DNA of 23,257 bases, from positions 1-23,257 of the forward strand of contig CAYRLE010000039.1 in NCBI GenBank assembly GCA_964425105.1. The letters run 5' to 3'. The translations under genes and the position numbers were made by a program. Source of the DNA: S012-109 sp964425105 (GTDB lineage: Bacteria > Pseudomonadota > Gammaproteobacteria > SZUA-140). Under the pieces are notes generated by a model. The model saw only the letters and a list, made by a program, of their open reading frames with translations, ran no database searches and had not been told where the DNA came from. This document shows positions 1-7,617 of the stretch, piece after piece. Each line of letters starts with the position of its first letter. Position 1 is the first letter of the stretch.

Positions 1-1034
1 CAGCGACGCAGAGGAACACGAGACCACCACTTGAAGTTGCCGTTATCGCCGTGCAACCGGGTAGGGCAACCATCCATCGTGAATACCCGGGACGCCTGCG
101 GGCTTGGCGCAGCGCCGAGGTGCGAGCGCGCGTCGAGGGCATCGTGGAGCAGCGCCTGTTCGACGAAGGCGCGCAAGTCGAGGCTGGCAGCACCCTGTTT
201 CAGATCGAGGACAGCACCTACCGCGCGGCCTTGGAGGCTGCCCGTAGCGAGGCCGAGGTGGCGCGTCTGGAGGTGGAACGCAACCGCAGCCTGCTCGAGA
301 AAAAACTGCTGGCACCCGACGTCCTGGACGCAGCCCGTGCGCGCTACCAGCAGGCCCTCGCGCAACTGGCACGGGCAAAGCAGGATCTCGACAATACGCG
401 TGTCCCTGCTCCCATCACGGGCCGCATCGGCCGCTCCCGGGTCAGCGAAGGGACCCTGGTGGGCCACAGCGAGCCGACCCTGCTCGCCACCATCGAACAA
501 CTCGACCCCCTGTATGCCGACTTCACCCGCAGCGAGGCCGAACTGCTAGCCCTGAAAAACGCTCAGTTCAAACCCTCTGACAGTGGCGAGGTGCGCCTGG
601 TGCTGAGTGATGGCAGCCTCTATCCCTACCCCGCGCAGATTCTGTTTACCGAACGCAAGGTAGACCCCGACAGCGGGACGGTGTTGGTGCGCGCCCGCCT
701 GCCCAACCCGGATCATATCTTGCTGCCCGGCACTTTCGTGCGTATCCGCATGCCAGTGGCGCAAGTGTCTGCTGTGATGCGGGTTCCACAACGGGCGGTG
801 CTGGCCGGCAGTGACGGATTGCAGGTCCTGGTGGTATCCCCCGCGGGCAAGGTCGTAGCAAAGGCCATCAGCACCGTCGGCATGGAGGGGATGGATTTCC
901 TGGTCAGCAATGGGCTCGAGGCCGGGGAACAGGTCATCGTCGAGGGGCTGCAGAAGGCCCGTCCGGGCACCATCGTCAAGACGGTCCCCTGGCAGCTGCC
1001 GGTATCGGCGGCCAAGCCCCGCGGAGAGCGCTGA
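1..1034 (+). CDS. RND efflux periplasmic adaptor (membrane fusion protein), 5' end cut off by the window
   Basis: This is the C-terminal 343 or so codons of an AcrA/MexA-type adaptor, the periplasmic protein that links an inner-membrane RND pump to an outer-membrane channel. The reading frame is open to the first base. A GTG at 51 could be called a start, but the residues before it (PPLEVAVIAVQPG) match the usual beginning of the mature adaptor barrel, so the true start with its signal peptide or lipobox lies upstream of the window. Visible parts are the beta-barrel and lipoyl half-motifs (residues near RARVEGIVEQRLFDEGAQVEAG), a helical hairpin rich in Ala, Glu and Arg, the second lipoyl half (RVPAPITGRIGRSRVSEGTLVG) and the C-terminal beta domains. 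It ends three bases before the permease start, so the two are surely co-transcribed. The outer-membrane partner is not in view. Substrate cannot be predicted. Confidence 0.93.
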   Translation, partial: ATQRNTRPPLEVAVIAVQPGRATIHREYPGRLRAWRSAEVRARVEGIVEQRLFDEGAQVEAGSTLFQIEDSTYRAALEAARSEAEVARLEVERNRSLLEKKLLAPDVLDAARARYQQALAQLARAKQDLDNTRVPAPITGRIGRSRVSEGTLVGHSEPTLLATIEQLDPLYADFTRSEAELLALKNAQFKPSDSGEVRLVLSDGSLYPYPAQILFTERKVDPDSGTVLVRARLPNPDHILLPGTFVRIRMPVAQVSAVMRVPQRAVLAGSDGLQVLVVSPAGKVVAKAISTVGMEGMDFLVSNGLEAGEQVIVEGLQKARPGTIVKTVPWQLPVSAAKPRGER

Positions 1035-1037
1035 ACA

Positions 1038-4000
1038 GTGTTACCGCGCTTCTTCATTGACCGCCCGGTCTTCGCCTGGGTCATCGCCATCCTGATCACC
1101 CTGGGCGGCATTCTGGCCCTGCGTACCCTGCCGGTTTCCCAGTATCCCACGGTGGCGCCGCCGGCCCTCGAGATCAGTGTCCGTTATCCCGGCGCCGCGG
1201 CTCAGGTGGTGGAACAGAGCGCCGTGGCACTGATCGAGCAGGAGATGAATGGCATCGATAACCTGCTCTACATGCAATCCAGTTCTCAGGTGAACAGCGG
1301 CACTATCACCCTCACCTTCCAGCCCGGCACCAACATCGACTTCGCGTCGGTGGAAGCGCAAAACCGCATCAAGCGGGTCGAGGCACGCCTGCCCGACGAA
1401 GTACGCCGCCTGGGTGTCACGGTGACCCGGGCCGGGCGCAACTTCATCATGGTGGTGGCACTGGCCTCGCCCGGTGGCCGCTTCAATAGCATCGATCTGG
1501 GCAGCTATGCCGCGGCCAGGGTGCTCGAGCCGTTACTGCGCGTGACTGGGGTCGGCGAGGTGTTGCTGTTCGGCAGCGAGTATTCGATGCGTATCTGGCT
1601 GCGCCCGGATCGACTCGAGGCCTTCCGGCTGTCAGCGGGCGAAGTGGCTGCCGCAGTACGGGCGCAGAATACCCTTCTGCCTCTCGGCGAGATTGGACAG
1701 TTGCCGGCCAGGCCCGGGCAGGAACTGAACGCCGTCATCACCACGCAGGGGCGTCTCACCAGTGTAGAGGAATTCGGCAACATCGTCATTCGTGTCACAG
1801 CAGATGGCGCCATCGTGCGCCTCAAGGACGTGGCCCGGGTGGAACTGGGCGCGGACGACTATTCTCACGGCGCACGCCTCAACGGCCAGCCCATCGCCGG
1901 CATGGCGGTCCGCACTACGCCGGGGGCCAACGCCCTGGCCACCGCCGAGGGTGTGCGGGCCCGCATGGCCGAACTGTCCCGCTACTTCCCCCAGGGCATG
2001 GAGTGGCTGATCCCCTACGACACCACCCGCTTCATCGAACTGTCTATCGACGAAGTGGTCAAGACCCTGTTCGAAGCGGCCGGACTAGTGGTGCTGGTGA
2101 TGTTCCTGTTCCTCGGCAACTGGCGCACCACCCTGATCCCTGCCATCGTGGTGCCGGTCTCCCTGCTGGGCGGCATGATCGGGCTCTATGCCTTCGGCTT
2201 CTCCATCAACGTCCTCACCCTGTTCGCCATGGTGCTGGCCATCGGCATCGTGGTGGACGACGCCATCGTGGTGGTGGAAAACGTGGAGCGTATCCTGCGC
2301 ACCGAGGGTCTGCCGCCACGTGAGGCAACCCGCCGCGCCATGGGCCAGATCACCGGAGCGATCATCGCCATATCGCTGGTGCTCTCAGCGGTATTCGTGC
2401 CCATGGCGTTCTTCGGCGGCTCCACCGGCGCCATCTACCGCCAGTTCGCGGTGACCCTCGTGGTCACCATGGCCTTCTCCGCCCTGCTCGCACTGACCCT
2501 GAGCCCTGCGCTGTGCGCGAGCCTGCTACGCCATGATCCGGGCAAATACAAAAAGGGATTTCACGCCGCCTTCGCGCGCTTCTTCGGCAAGTTTACCAGC
2601 GGCTATGTGGGCACGGTCGCCTATGCCGTGCGCCGCATCGGACGGCTGCTGCTGATCTATGCTGTCATCGTCATCACTGCTGGCTGGCTATACAGCCGCC
2701 TCCCTGGCAGCTTCCTGCCGGCGGAGGATCAGGGCTATCTCATCAGCGCCATCCAGTTGCCACCCGGCGCAACACGGGAGCGCACCCAGCGGGTGCTTGA
2801 ATCGGTCGAGCAGTATTTTCTGAAACAGCCCCAGGTGGATAAAGTGATCGGTGTACTGGGCTTCTCCTTCTTCGGGCGTGGCCAGAACATGGCCATCACC
2901 TTCGTGCGCCTCAAGGACTGGGATGAGCGGCCTGGGCGGCAGAACAGCGCCCAGGCCCTGGCGCGCCGGGCCAACATGGCCTTCTTCCGCATCAAGCAGG
3001 CGCTGATCTTCGCCATCAACCCCCCGGCCATTCCAGAGCTGGCCTCGGCCGGTGGCTTCGATTTTCGTCTCCAGGACCGCAGCGGAGTGGGGCGCGAAAA
3101 ACTGCTCGCGGCGCGCAATCAGGTACTGGGCATGGCGCGGGCGGATCCCCGTCTGGCCAATGTCCGCCCAGAGGGCCAGGAACCGGGACCCCAACTCTAT
3201 CTCGACGTCGACCGCGACAAAGCGCAGACCCTGGGCATCTCGATGACGGAACTGAACGATACCCTGCGTTCCCTGCTCGGCGTCGCCTACATCAATGATT
3301 TCATCCGCCAGGGCCGGGTGTTGCGCGTGCAGATGCAGGCCGATCCCAGCACCCACCGCAGCGTCGAGGAACTGCTGCGCTTGCCAATACGTGGCACTGG
3401 TGGACAGATGGTGCGACTGGAGGAAGTGGCACACACCCGCTGGGTGGCGGGCTCGCCCAAGCTGGACCGCTATAACGGCTTGGCGGCGATGAAAATCTCC
3501 GGCGGCAGTGCCCCGGGGGTGAGCAGTGGCGAGGCCATTGCCGCCATGGAGACAATCGCCGGCAAGCTGCCTCCGGGCATCGGCTTCGAATGGTCGGGCG
3601 TCTCGCTCGAGGAAAAAATCTCCGGACGACAGGCACCGTTGCTGTTCGCGGTCTCGCTGCTGGTGGTATTCCTGACCCTGTCAGCCCTCTACGAGAGTTG
3701 GTCCATCCCCCTGGCGGTGATGCTGGCGGTGCCCCTGGGTGTGTTCGGTGCCGTCGCTGCAGTAGAACTGCGCGGCCTGCCAAATGATGTCTATTTCAAG
3801 GTCGGCCTCATCGCCATCATCGGCCTGTCCTCCAAGAACGCCATCCTCATCGTCGAGTTCGCCCGCCGCCTGGAGGACCAGGGTCGCGCGCGCCTGGCGG
3901 CGATTCTCGAGGCCTCGCGGCTGCGCCTGCGCCCCATCCTCATGACCTCCATCGCCTTCATCGCCGGGGTCACACCTCTGGCCATCTCCAGCGGTGCCGG

Positions 4001-4154
4001 TGCCGAAAGCCGCCACGCCATCGGCACCGGCGTCATCGGAGGTATGCTGACAGCAACCGTATTCGCCATCTTTCTGGTGCCGGTGTGCTACACCATCGTA
4101 CGACGCCTGTTCCCGGGCCATGGGCGTGCTCACCCAGAAAGTGAGAATGAATAA
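1038..4154 (+). CDS. RND multidrug efflux permease, HAE1 family (AcrB/MexB-like)
   Basis: This 1038-residue inner-membrane transporter is the proton-driven pump of a tripartite efflux complex. Its length is typical (AcrB is 1049 residues). The N-terminus MLPRFFIDRPVFAWVIAI is the classic first helix of the family, and the protein shows the usual duplicated plan of 12 membrane segments with two large periplasmic loops. The proton-relay residues are all present: Asp407 and Asp408 in the fourth helix (IVVDDAIVVVENVER), and a Lys at 933 in GLSSKNAILIVEF, equivalent to AcrB Lys940. The start is GTG at 1038, directly after the adaptor stop, with a purine-rich GGAGAG about ten bases upstream. A full catalytic set and normal length argue for a working pump. 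The ligand (drugs, solvents, bile salts or others) cannot be read from the sequence. Confidence 0.96.
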   Translation: MLPRFFIDRPVFAWVIAILITLGGILALRTLPVSQYPTVAPPALEISVRYPGAAAQVVEQSAVALIEQEMNGIDNLLYMQSSSQVNSGTITLTFQPGTNIDFASVEAQNRIKRVEARLPDEVRRLGVTVTRAGRNFIMVVALASPGGRFNSIDLGSYAAARVLEPLLRVTGVGEVLLFGSEYSMRIWLRPDRLEAFRLSAGEVAAAVRAQNTLLPLGEIGQLPARPGQELNAVITTQGRLTSVEEFGNIVIRVTADGAIVRLKDVARVELGADDYSHGARLNGQPIAGMAVRTTPGANALATAEGVRARMAELSRYFPQGMEWLIPYDTTRFIELSIDEVVKTLFEAAGLVVLVMFLFLGNWRTTLIPAIVVPVSLLGGMIGLYAFGFSINVLTLFAMVLAIGIVVDDAIVVVENVERILRTEGLPPREATRRAMGQITGAIIAISLVLSAVFVPMAFFGGSTGAIYRQFAVTLVVTMAFSALLALTLSPALCASLLRHDPGKYKKGFHAAFARFFGKFTSGYVGTVAYAVRRIGRLLLIYAVIVITAGWLYSRLPGSFLPAEDQGYLISAIQLPPGATRERTQRVLESVEQYFLKQPQVDKVIGVLGFSFFGRGQNMAITFVRLKDWDERPGRQNSAQALARRANMAFFRIKQALIFAINPPAIPELASAGGFDFRLQDRSGVGREKLLAARNQVLGMARADPRLANVRPEGQEPGPQLYLDVDRDKAQTLGISMTELNDTLRSLLGVAYINDFIRQGRVLRVQMQADPSTHRSVEELLRLPIRGTGGQMVRLEEVAHTRWVAGSPKLDRYNGLAAMKISGGSAPGVSSGEAIAAMETIAGKLPPGIGFEWSGVSLEEKISGRQAPLLFAVSLLVVFLTLSALYESWSIPLAVMLAVPLGVFGAVAAVELRGLPNDVYFKVGLIAIIGLSSKNAILIVEFARRLEDQGRARLAAILEASRLRLRPILMTSIAFIAGVTPLAISSGAGAESRHAIGTGVIGGMLTATVFAIFLVPVCYTIVRRLFPGHGRAHPESENE

Positions 4155-4206
4155 ACCTAGCGAAACACCCAGCGGGCGCCACGTCTGCACATACCCCGGC
4201 CAGCCA

Positions 4207-6108
4207 CTAAGACGATGGGGGCTTCAGTCGTTTGCCGGGCAGGCCATACCAGAGAAACAGCGCCAACAGCAACAGGCCCAGTTGCAGCAGCAGCCCCTGC
4301 AGGTTGGGGTAAATGCCCAACAGATCGATGCGTGGGAAATGCACCGGGCTCACTGGGATATAACCCGCTTCCTGCAACGCCGCCACCCCCTTGCCAGCGA
4401 ATACCACTGCCAGCACGAACATCAGCACACCGGTAAAACTGAAGAACTGACGTAAGGGCAGGCGCGCGCTGTAGCGCATAATTATCCAGGCCAGCACCAT
4501 CAACACAGCGATGCCGGTGCCGAAACCACTGAGCGCCATGCTCTTGCCGGCCGTGTCGGTCTGCATCCAGAGGGCCTGGTAGAAGAGGATGGTTTCGAAC
4601 ACTTCGCGGTACACGGCGATGAACGACAAGCCGGCCAAGCCCCACAGCACGCCGGCACTCAAGGCGCGGCGTACGCTGTTCTCGATAAACTGCTTCCACT
4701 GCGCCGCATTGCTCTTGTCGTGCAGCCAGAAACCGACAGAGAACAGCACCGCGGCGGCCAGCAGGGCCGCTACCCCTTCGGTGATCTCGCGGCTGGCGCC
4801 GCTGATGTCGATCAGTGATTGCGATGCCAGCCAGGTTAGAAAACCTACCACCAAGGCCCCTAGCCAGCCATAGTGCAGATAACGCATGTTGTTACGGTGT
4901 TCGGTCTTGACCAGAAATGCGGCCAATGCAGCCACCACCAGCAGCGCCTCGAGCCCCTCGCGCACCAGGATGAAAAAGGCGCTGGTAAAGGCGGCGGCGC
5001 CGGACAGGCTGCGCTGTTGCAGGCGCTGCGCTGCGCTATCGAGCATGCCCTTGATCTCTATCACCTGGGCCTCCAGCGCCGCCACCGACATGCCTTTGCG
5101 GATACCGCTGCGCAAACCGATCATGGCGTGCTCGATGGCCAGGCGCAGCTCGGCATCGATGGCGTTGAGCCCCTGTTCAACCAACTCGAATCCGCCGAGA
5201 TAGGCTTCCACCGCCAATCGATAGGCGCGCTTGCCGTCCCCATGGCGGTACGCCGCCACCACATCGTCGAGGCGGTGGCGGGAAAACTGCAAGGGTGACT
5301 GTAAATCGAACAGGGCCTCGGGGTGGGTGCGCAGATAGGCCATCAAGTGGCCACCGGCCACGCCAAAGTCCTTGTCAGCCTCGGCCGGGGTGGTGACCGT
5401 CAGTTTCTGTACTTTCAACAGTGGACCGAGGGCCGGGTCTGACAGCAGGGCCTTGGCTTCAGCCGCCGGGACATCCTCCGCCGCCAGTCCGCCGACATAG
5501 AATGCCAGCGCCCAGCGCTCTTCGTCCGGCAGGTCCCGATAGGATTTCATGGCGGTGCCGGCAACACCCTGAGTGATGGTGTTGTACAGGCCATACAGGG
5601 TACGTTGCGCGTAGCGCTCCCGATCCAGGAAATTGATCGGCGGCGGTTCGATAGCGGCGGCCAGCGGCCCCTTGCCATCGCCGCTGGCACCGTGACAACC
5701 GGCACAATGCTCCGTATAGAGCTCAGCTCCACGGCGGCGGTCGGGAACCCGGCGCGGAATGACAGTGACCTTGTAGCCATCGATGACTGCCTGACGCATG
5801 GCCGCGGTCAGCGCGCCGATCTCGGCGCGCGGCGCCTTGACGGCGACCTGCTCGGCCAACCGGCTGGACTGCTGCTGCAGGCGCTGCTTGGCCTCGCCCG
5901 GGGGCAAATCGCGCGCCTGACGCACGATGGCAGCGGCAAAGTCGCGCATCTCCTCGTATTCAGTAGGATTAATGACCTCACCGTTGGCCACCGCCCCGCC
6001 ATAGTCGACCCCGAGGTAATCGATCAGTTGCAGCATTTGCTGAATATCAGCAGCGCGCGCCAGGTTGGAGGCAAGGATCAAGGTCAGAAATGCCATTAAA
6101 CGTAACAT
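4207..6108 (-). CDS. Cytochrome c / FTR1-family iron permease fusion
   Basis: This 633-residue protein joins a periplasmic c-type cytochrome to an FTR1/EfeU-type high-affinity iron permease. Residues 1-19 form a signal peptide ending ARA. A haem site CAGCH lies at 135-139, with Met187 a likely axial ligand. The FTR1 membrane domain fills roughly 372-630 and holds both signature glutamate motifs, REGLE at 383-387 and REVFE at 501-505, plus REITEG at 440-445. In this family the cytochrome is thought to handle the electron from ferrous iron oxidation before transport; that is family knowledge, not visible here. Start ATG 6108 has GGAG only two bases upstream; ATG 6096 (Met5) is 14 bases from it and also leaves a signal peptide. 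The gene has its own promoter overlapped by a Fur-box-like site. It is convergent with the RND permease, 52 bases apart. Confidence 0.93.
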   Translation of the reverse strand: MLRLMAFLTLILASNLARAADIQQMLQLIDYLGVDYGGAVANGEVINPTEYEEMRDFAAAIVRQARDLPPGEAKQRLQQQSSRLAEQVAVKAPRAEIGALTAAMRQAVIDGYKVTVIPRRVPDRRRGAELYTEHCAGCHGASGDGKGPLAAAIEPPPINFLDRERYAQRTLYGLYNTITQGVAGTAMKSYRDLPDEERWALAFYVGGLAAEDVPAAEAKALLSDPALGPLLKVQKLTVTTPAEADKDFGVAGGHLMAYLRTHPEALFDLQSPLQFSRHRLDDVVAAYRHGDGKRAYRLAVEAYLGGFELVEQGLNAIDAELRLAIEHAMIGLRSGIRKGMSVAALEAQVIEIKGMLDSAAQRLQQRSLSGAAAFTSAFFILVREGLEALLVVAALAAFLVKTEHRNNMRYLHYGWLGALVVGFLTWLASQSLIDISGASREITEGVAALLAAAVLFSVGFWLHDKSNAAQWKQFIENSVRRALSAGVLWGLAGLSFIAVYREVFETILFYQALWMQTDTAGKSMALSGFGTGIAVLMVLAWIIMRYSARLPLRQFFSFTGVLMFVLAVVFAGKGVAALQEAGYIPVSPVHFPRIDLLGIYPNLQGLLLQLGLLLLALFLWYGLPGKRLKPPSS

Positions 6109-6139
6109 AGCTCCACAGCCCGCATTGAAAAGAAGCTAA

Positions 6140-6168
6140 AGTATAATGATTCTCATTTGTCTTGTAAA
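6140..6168 (-). promoter_or_regulatory. Sigma70-like promoter of the FTR1 gene
   Basis: On the minus strand TTTACA (6163-6168) and TATACT (6140-6145) are separated by exactly 17 bases, each matching the consensus in five of six positions. Transcription would begin near 6133, giving a leader of about 25 bases before the ATG at 6108. The spacer and the -10 box are covered by the Fur-box-like sequence. Confidence 0.7.
6142..6160. promoter_or_regulatory. Fur-box-like operator
   Basis: The 19 bases TATAATGATTCTCATTTGT match 13 positions of the Fur consensus GATAATGATAATCATTATC. They overlap the -10 box and most of the spacer of the promoter above, where a bound repressor would block RNA polymerase. 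Placement ahead of an iron permease fits iron-dependent repression by Fur. The site is inferred from sequence only. Confidence 0.75.
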
Positions 6169-6188
6169 TCGCCTTGTATTCCAAGGGT

Positions 6189-6236
6189 GTTTATCCGCAA
6201 CATACTGGCAGACAATAAGCGCGCAGGCGGATAAAC
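6189..6236. repeat. Perfect 10-bp inverted repeat with 28-base spacer
   Basis: GTTTATCCGC at 6189-6198 and its exact reverse complement GCGGATAAAC at 6227-6236 flank 28 bases. The pair lies in the 207-base gap between the VanZ-like gene and the FTR1 gene, downstream of the first and upstream of the promoter of the second. There is no following T-tract, so it is not a standard intrinsic terminator. The rest of the gap, up to 6315, shows nothing else I can name. Confidence 0.55.
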
Positions 6237-6315
6237 GAGGCCCACAGGTAGCGGATCCTCACACCTTGCGAATACCCGATTTCGCTGGCAAGGGCATGTT
6301 TGGCAAGCTCATCGG

Positions 6316-7437
6316 CTATCCCCGGGCGGGGCTGGTGTTCGTGGACTTTTCCCCCGCCTCCATCTGCTCCAGCGCCAGCGCCAGGCACAGCACCAGTAGC
6401 GGGTCGGTGATCTCGGGGGTATGGCCGGCAACATAGACCTGCGCCACTTCGATGAAAGCGGTAACGGCGAGGGCAAGGGCGATGGCGATCACCGTCCTTA
6501 CACCCTGCCGCCGGGCCAGCCACAACAGGCTGCCATAGAGGAAGATCTTCTCGAACAAGGCGATGATGTTGAACAACATGGCGCCGCCCAGAAAACCATA
6601 GAAGGGCTGCCAGTGGAATGCTGCCGGCGTGGTACGCAGTTCGAAGGGTGCCAAGCCGGCTACCAGCAGGGAAACGAGCAGCAACAGCGCCAGCACACCA
6701 CTGGCGGCGGGCAGGCGCCGTAGCAGGTGCCACGTCCACAGTCCCAGCACTGCACCCAGTACGTTGGCGAGGCTCACGTTGTTGTCGACGATGATCACTT
6801 CCAGCAGAAACAGCCCCCCCGCCACTGCCAGCAGCCAGCGCAGGGTATGGCGGCCGTACCACAGCGCCGTCCACAACGCCGCCACCACTGCCCAGCTGAT
6901 GGTGTTGCGCAACAGGTCCGTGCCGGACAAGCGCGGATGGAGCAGCAGGGGCTTGAGGCTGTCTTTGATCTCCTGCCAGTCCAGGCTGGGCACGAAGGGC
7001 AGCAGACGGTAGCACAGCCAGGCCCCCAGCAACATCAGCACGAATCCCTGGCTGCGCCGGTAATGACGCGCAAGAAAGGGAATCTGCCTCAGGGGCAGCG
7101 CCGCCAGGACAGCACCCAACCCCGCCCCTGCCAGGTTCCATGCCACATCCAGCAGATTGGCATCGCGGCTGGGCAGATAGAGTTGCAGCAGCTGCAGGCC
7201 GGTGCCCAGCAGCAGCGCCAGGCCGGCCAGCCACAGGCGCCGCCCCCAGGCCAGCACGCCGAAATAACCAAAGGGCAAAAAGAGTACGATGTTGCTCAGC
7301 ACATCGCTGCGAATGGTGCGTCCATGCCAGCTGTTCAATAGCAGTTCCCAGTCACCCGCTGCCATGTTCCGGAAATCGAAGGGATAGAGGGACCCATAGG
7401 CAATGAGGACACAGACCAGCAGAAACACACTTCTCAT
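6316..7437 (-). CDS. VanZ-like family integral membrane protein
   Basis: This 373-residue, very hydrophobic protein has a VanZ-type segment near its N-terminus: SDVLSNIVLFLPFGYFGVLAWG at about 44-65, followed by LQLLQLYLPSRDANLLDVAWNLAGAGLGAVLA. VanZ proteins are small membrane proteins of uncertain chemistry; the founding member gives slight teicoplanin resistance, and most members have no known role. The protein is about twice the usual length. Its C-terminal part (GGAMLFNIIALFEKIFLYGSLLW, then FIEVAQVYVAGHTPEITDPLL) looks like a second, more divergent copy of the same pattern. The start is ATG 7437; no strong ribosome-binding site is visible. A longer reading frame in another register over 6191-7234 is a shadow, because this frame carries the recognisable motifs and hydrophobic segments. 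Role in this cell unknown. Confidence 0.8.
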   Translation of the reverse strand: MRSVFLLVCVLIAYGSLYPFDFRNMAAGDWELLLNSWHGRTIRSDVLSNIVLFLPFGYFGVLAWGRRLWLAGLALLLGTGLQLLQLYLPSRDANLLDVAWNLAGAGLGAVLAALPLRQIPFLARHYRRSQGFVLMLLGAWLCYRLLPFVPSLDWQEIKDSLKPLLLHPRLSGTDLLRNTISWAVVAALWTALWYGRHTLRWLLAVAGGLFLLEVIIVDNNVSLANVLGAVLGLWTWHLLRRLPAASGVLALLLLVSLLVAGLAPFELRTTPAAFHWQPFYGFLGGAMLFNIIALFEKIFLYGSLLWLARRQGVRTVIAIALALAVTAFIEVAQVYVAGHTPEITDPLLVLCLALALEQMEAGEKSTNTSPARG

Positions 7438-7552
7438 GGCAGGCGCCAGACCATCTGTTGTGCAGCGGCTGCGGGTGGCACAATAAACGGAGGCCGTCTT
7501 TTTTCAGGCTCGATAACTATCATCCACCAGCAACAATATATGCTTTCCCTCT

Positions 7553-7575
7553 GCAGGGCAAAACTCCCGCCCTGC
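7553..7575. promoter_or_regulatory. Inverted repeat, possible operator of the second RND unit
   Basis: GCAGGGC (7553-7559) and GCCCTGC (7569-7575) form a perfect 7-bp inverted repeat with a 9-base spacer. It sits in the 180-base divergent gap between the VanZ-like gene and the second RND adaptor, 43 bases before the adaptor start. Dyads of this spacing are typical operators of TetR-type pump repressors, but no regulator gene is nearby, so this is only a candidate. I found no convincing promoter in the gap. Confidence 0.35.
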
Positions 7576-7617
7576 CACGCCATGACTTGCTGAAGGAGAT
7601 GGTATAGTCTTGGAGAC

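Noticed and set aside
51..1034. GTG at 51 as the true start of the first adaptor
   Set aside because: The frame is open to the window edge and the residues before it match the conserved mature adaptor N-terminus.
6189..6236. An integron attC site
   Set aside because: The arms do not carry the RYYYAAC and GTTRRRY core sites in the required orientation, and there is no integrase or cassette array.
6191..7234. A 347-codon minus-strand frame overlapping the VanZ-like gene
   Set aside because: It is shifted against the frame that has membrane segments and VanZ motifs; its Ala/Gly/Pro-rich product looks like a shadow.
7580..7608. A promoter for the second RND adaptor using TATAGT at 7603-7608
   Set aside because: No acceptable -35 box lies 16-18 bases upstream, and the start would fall almost on the ATG, leaving no leader.
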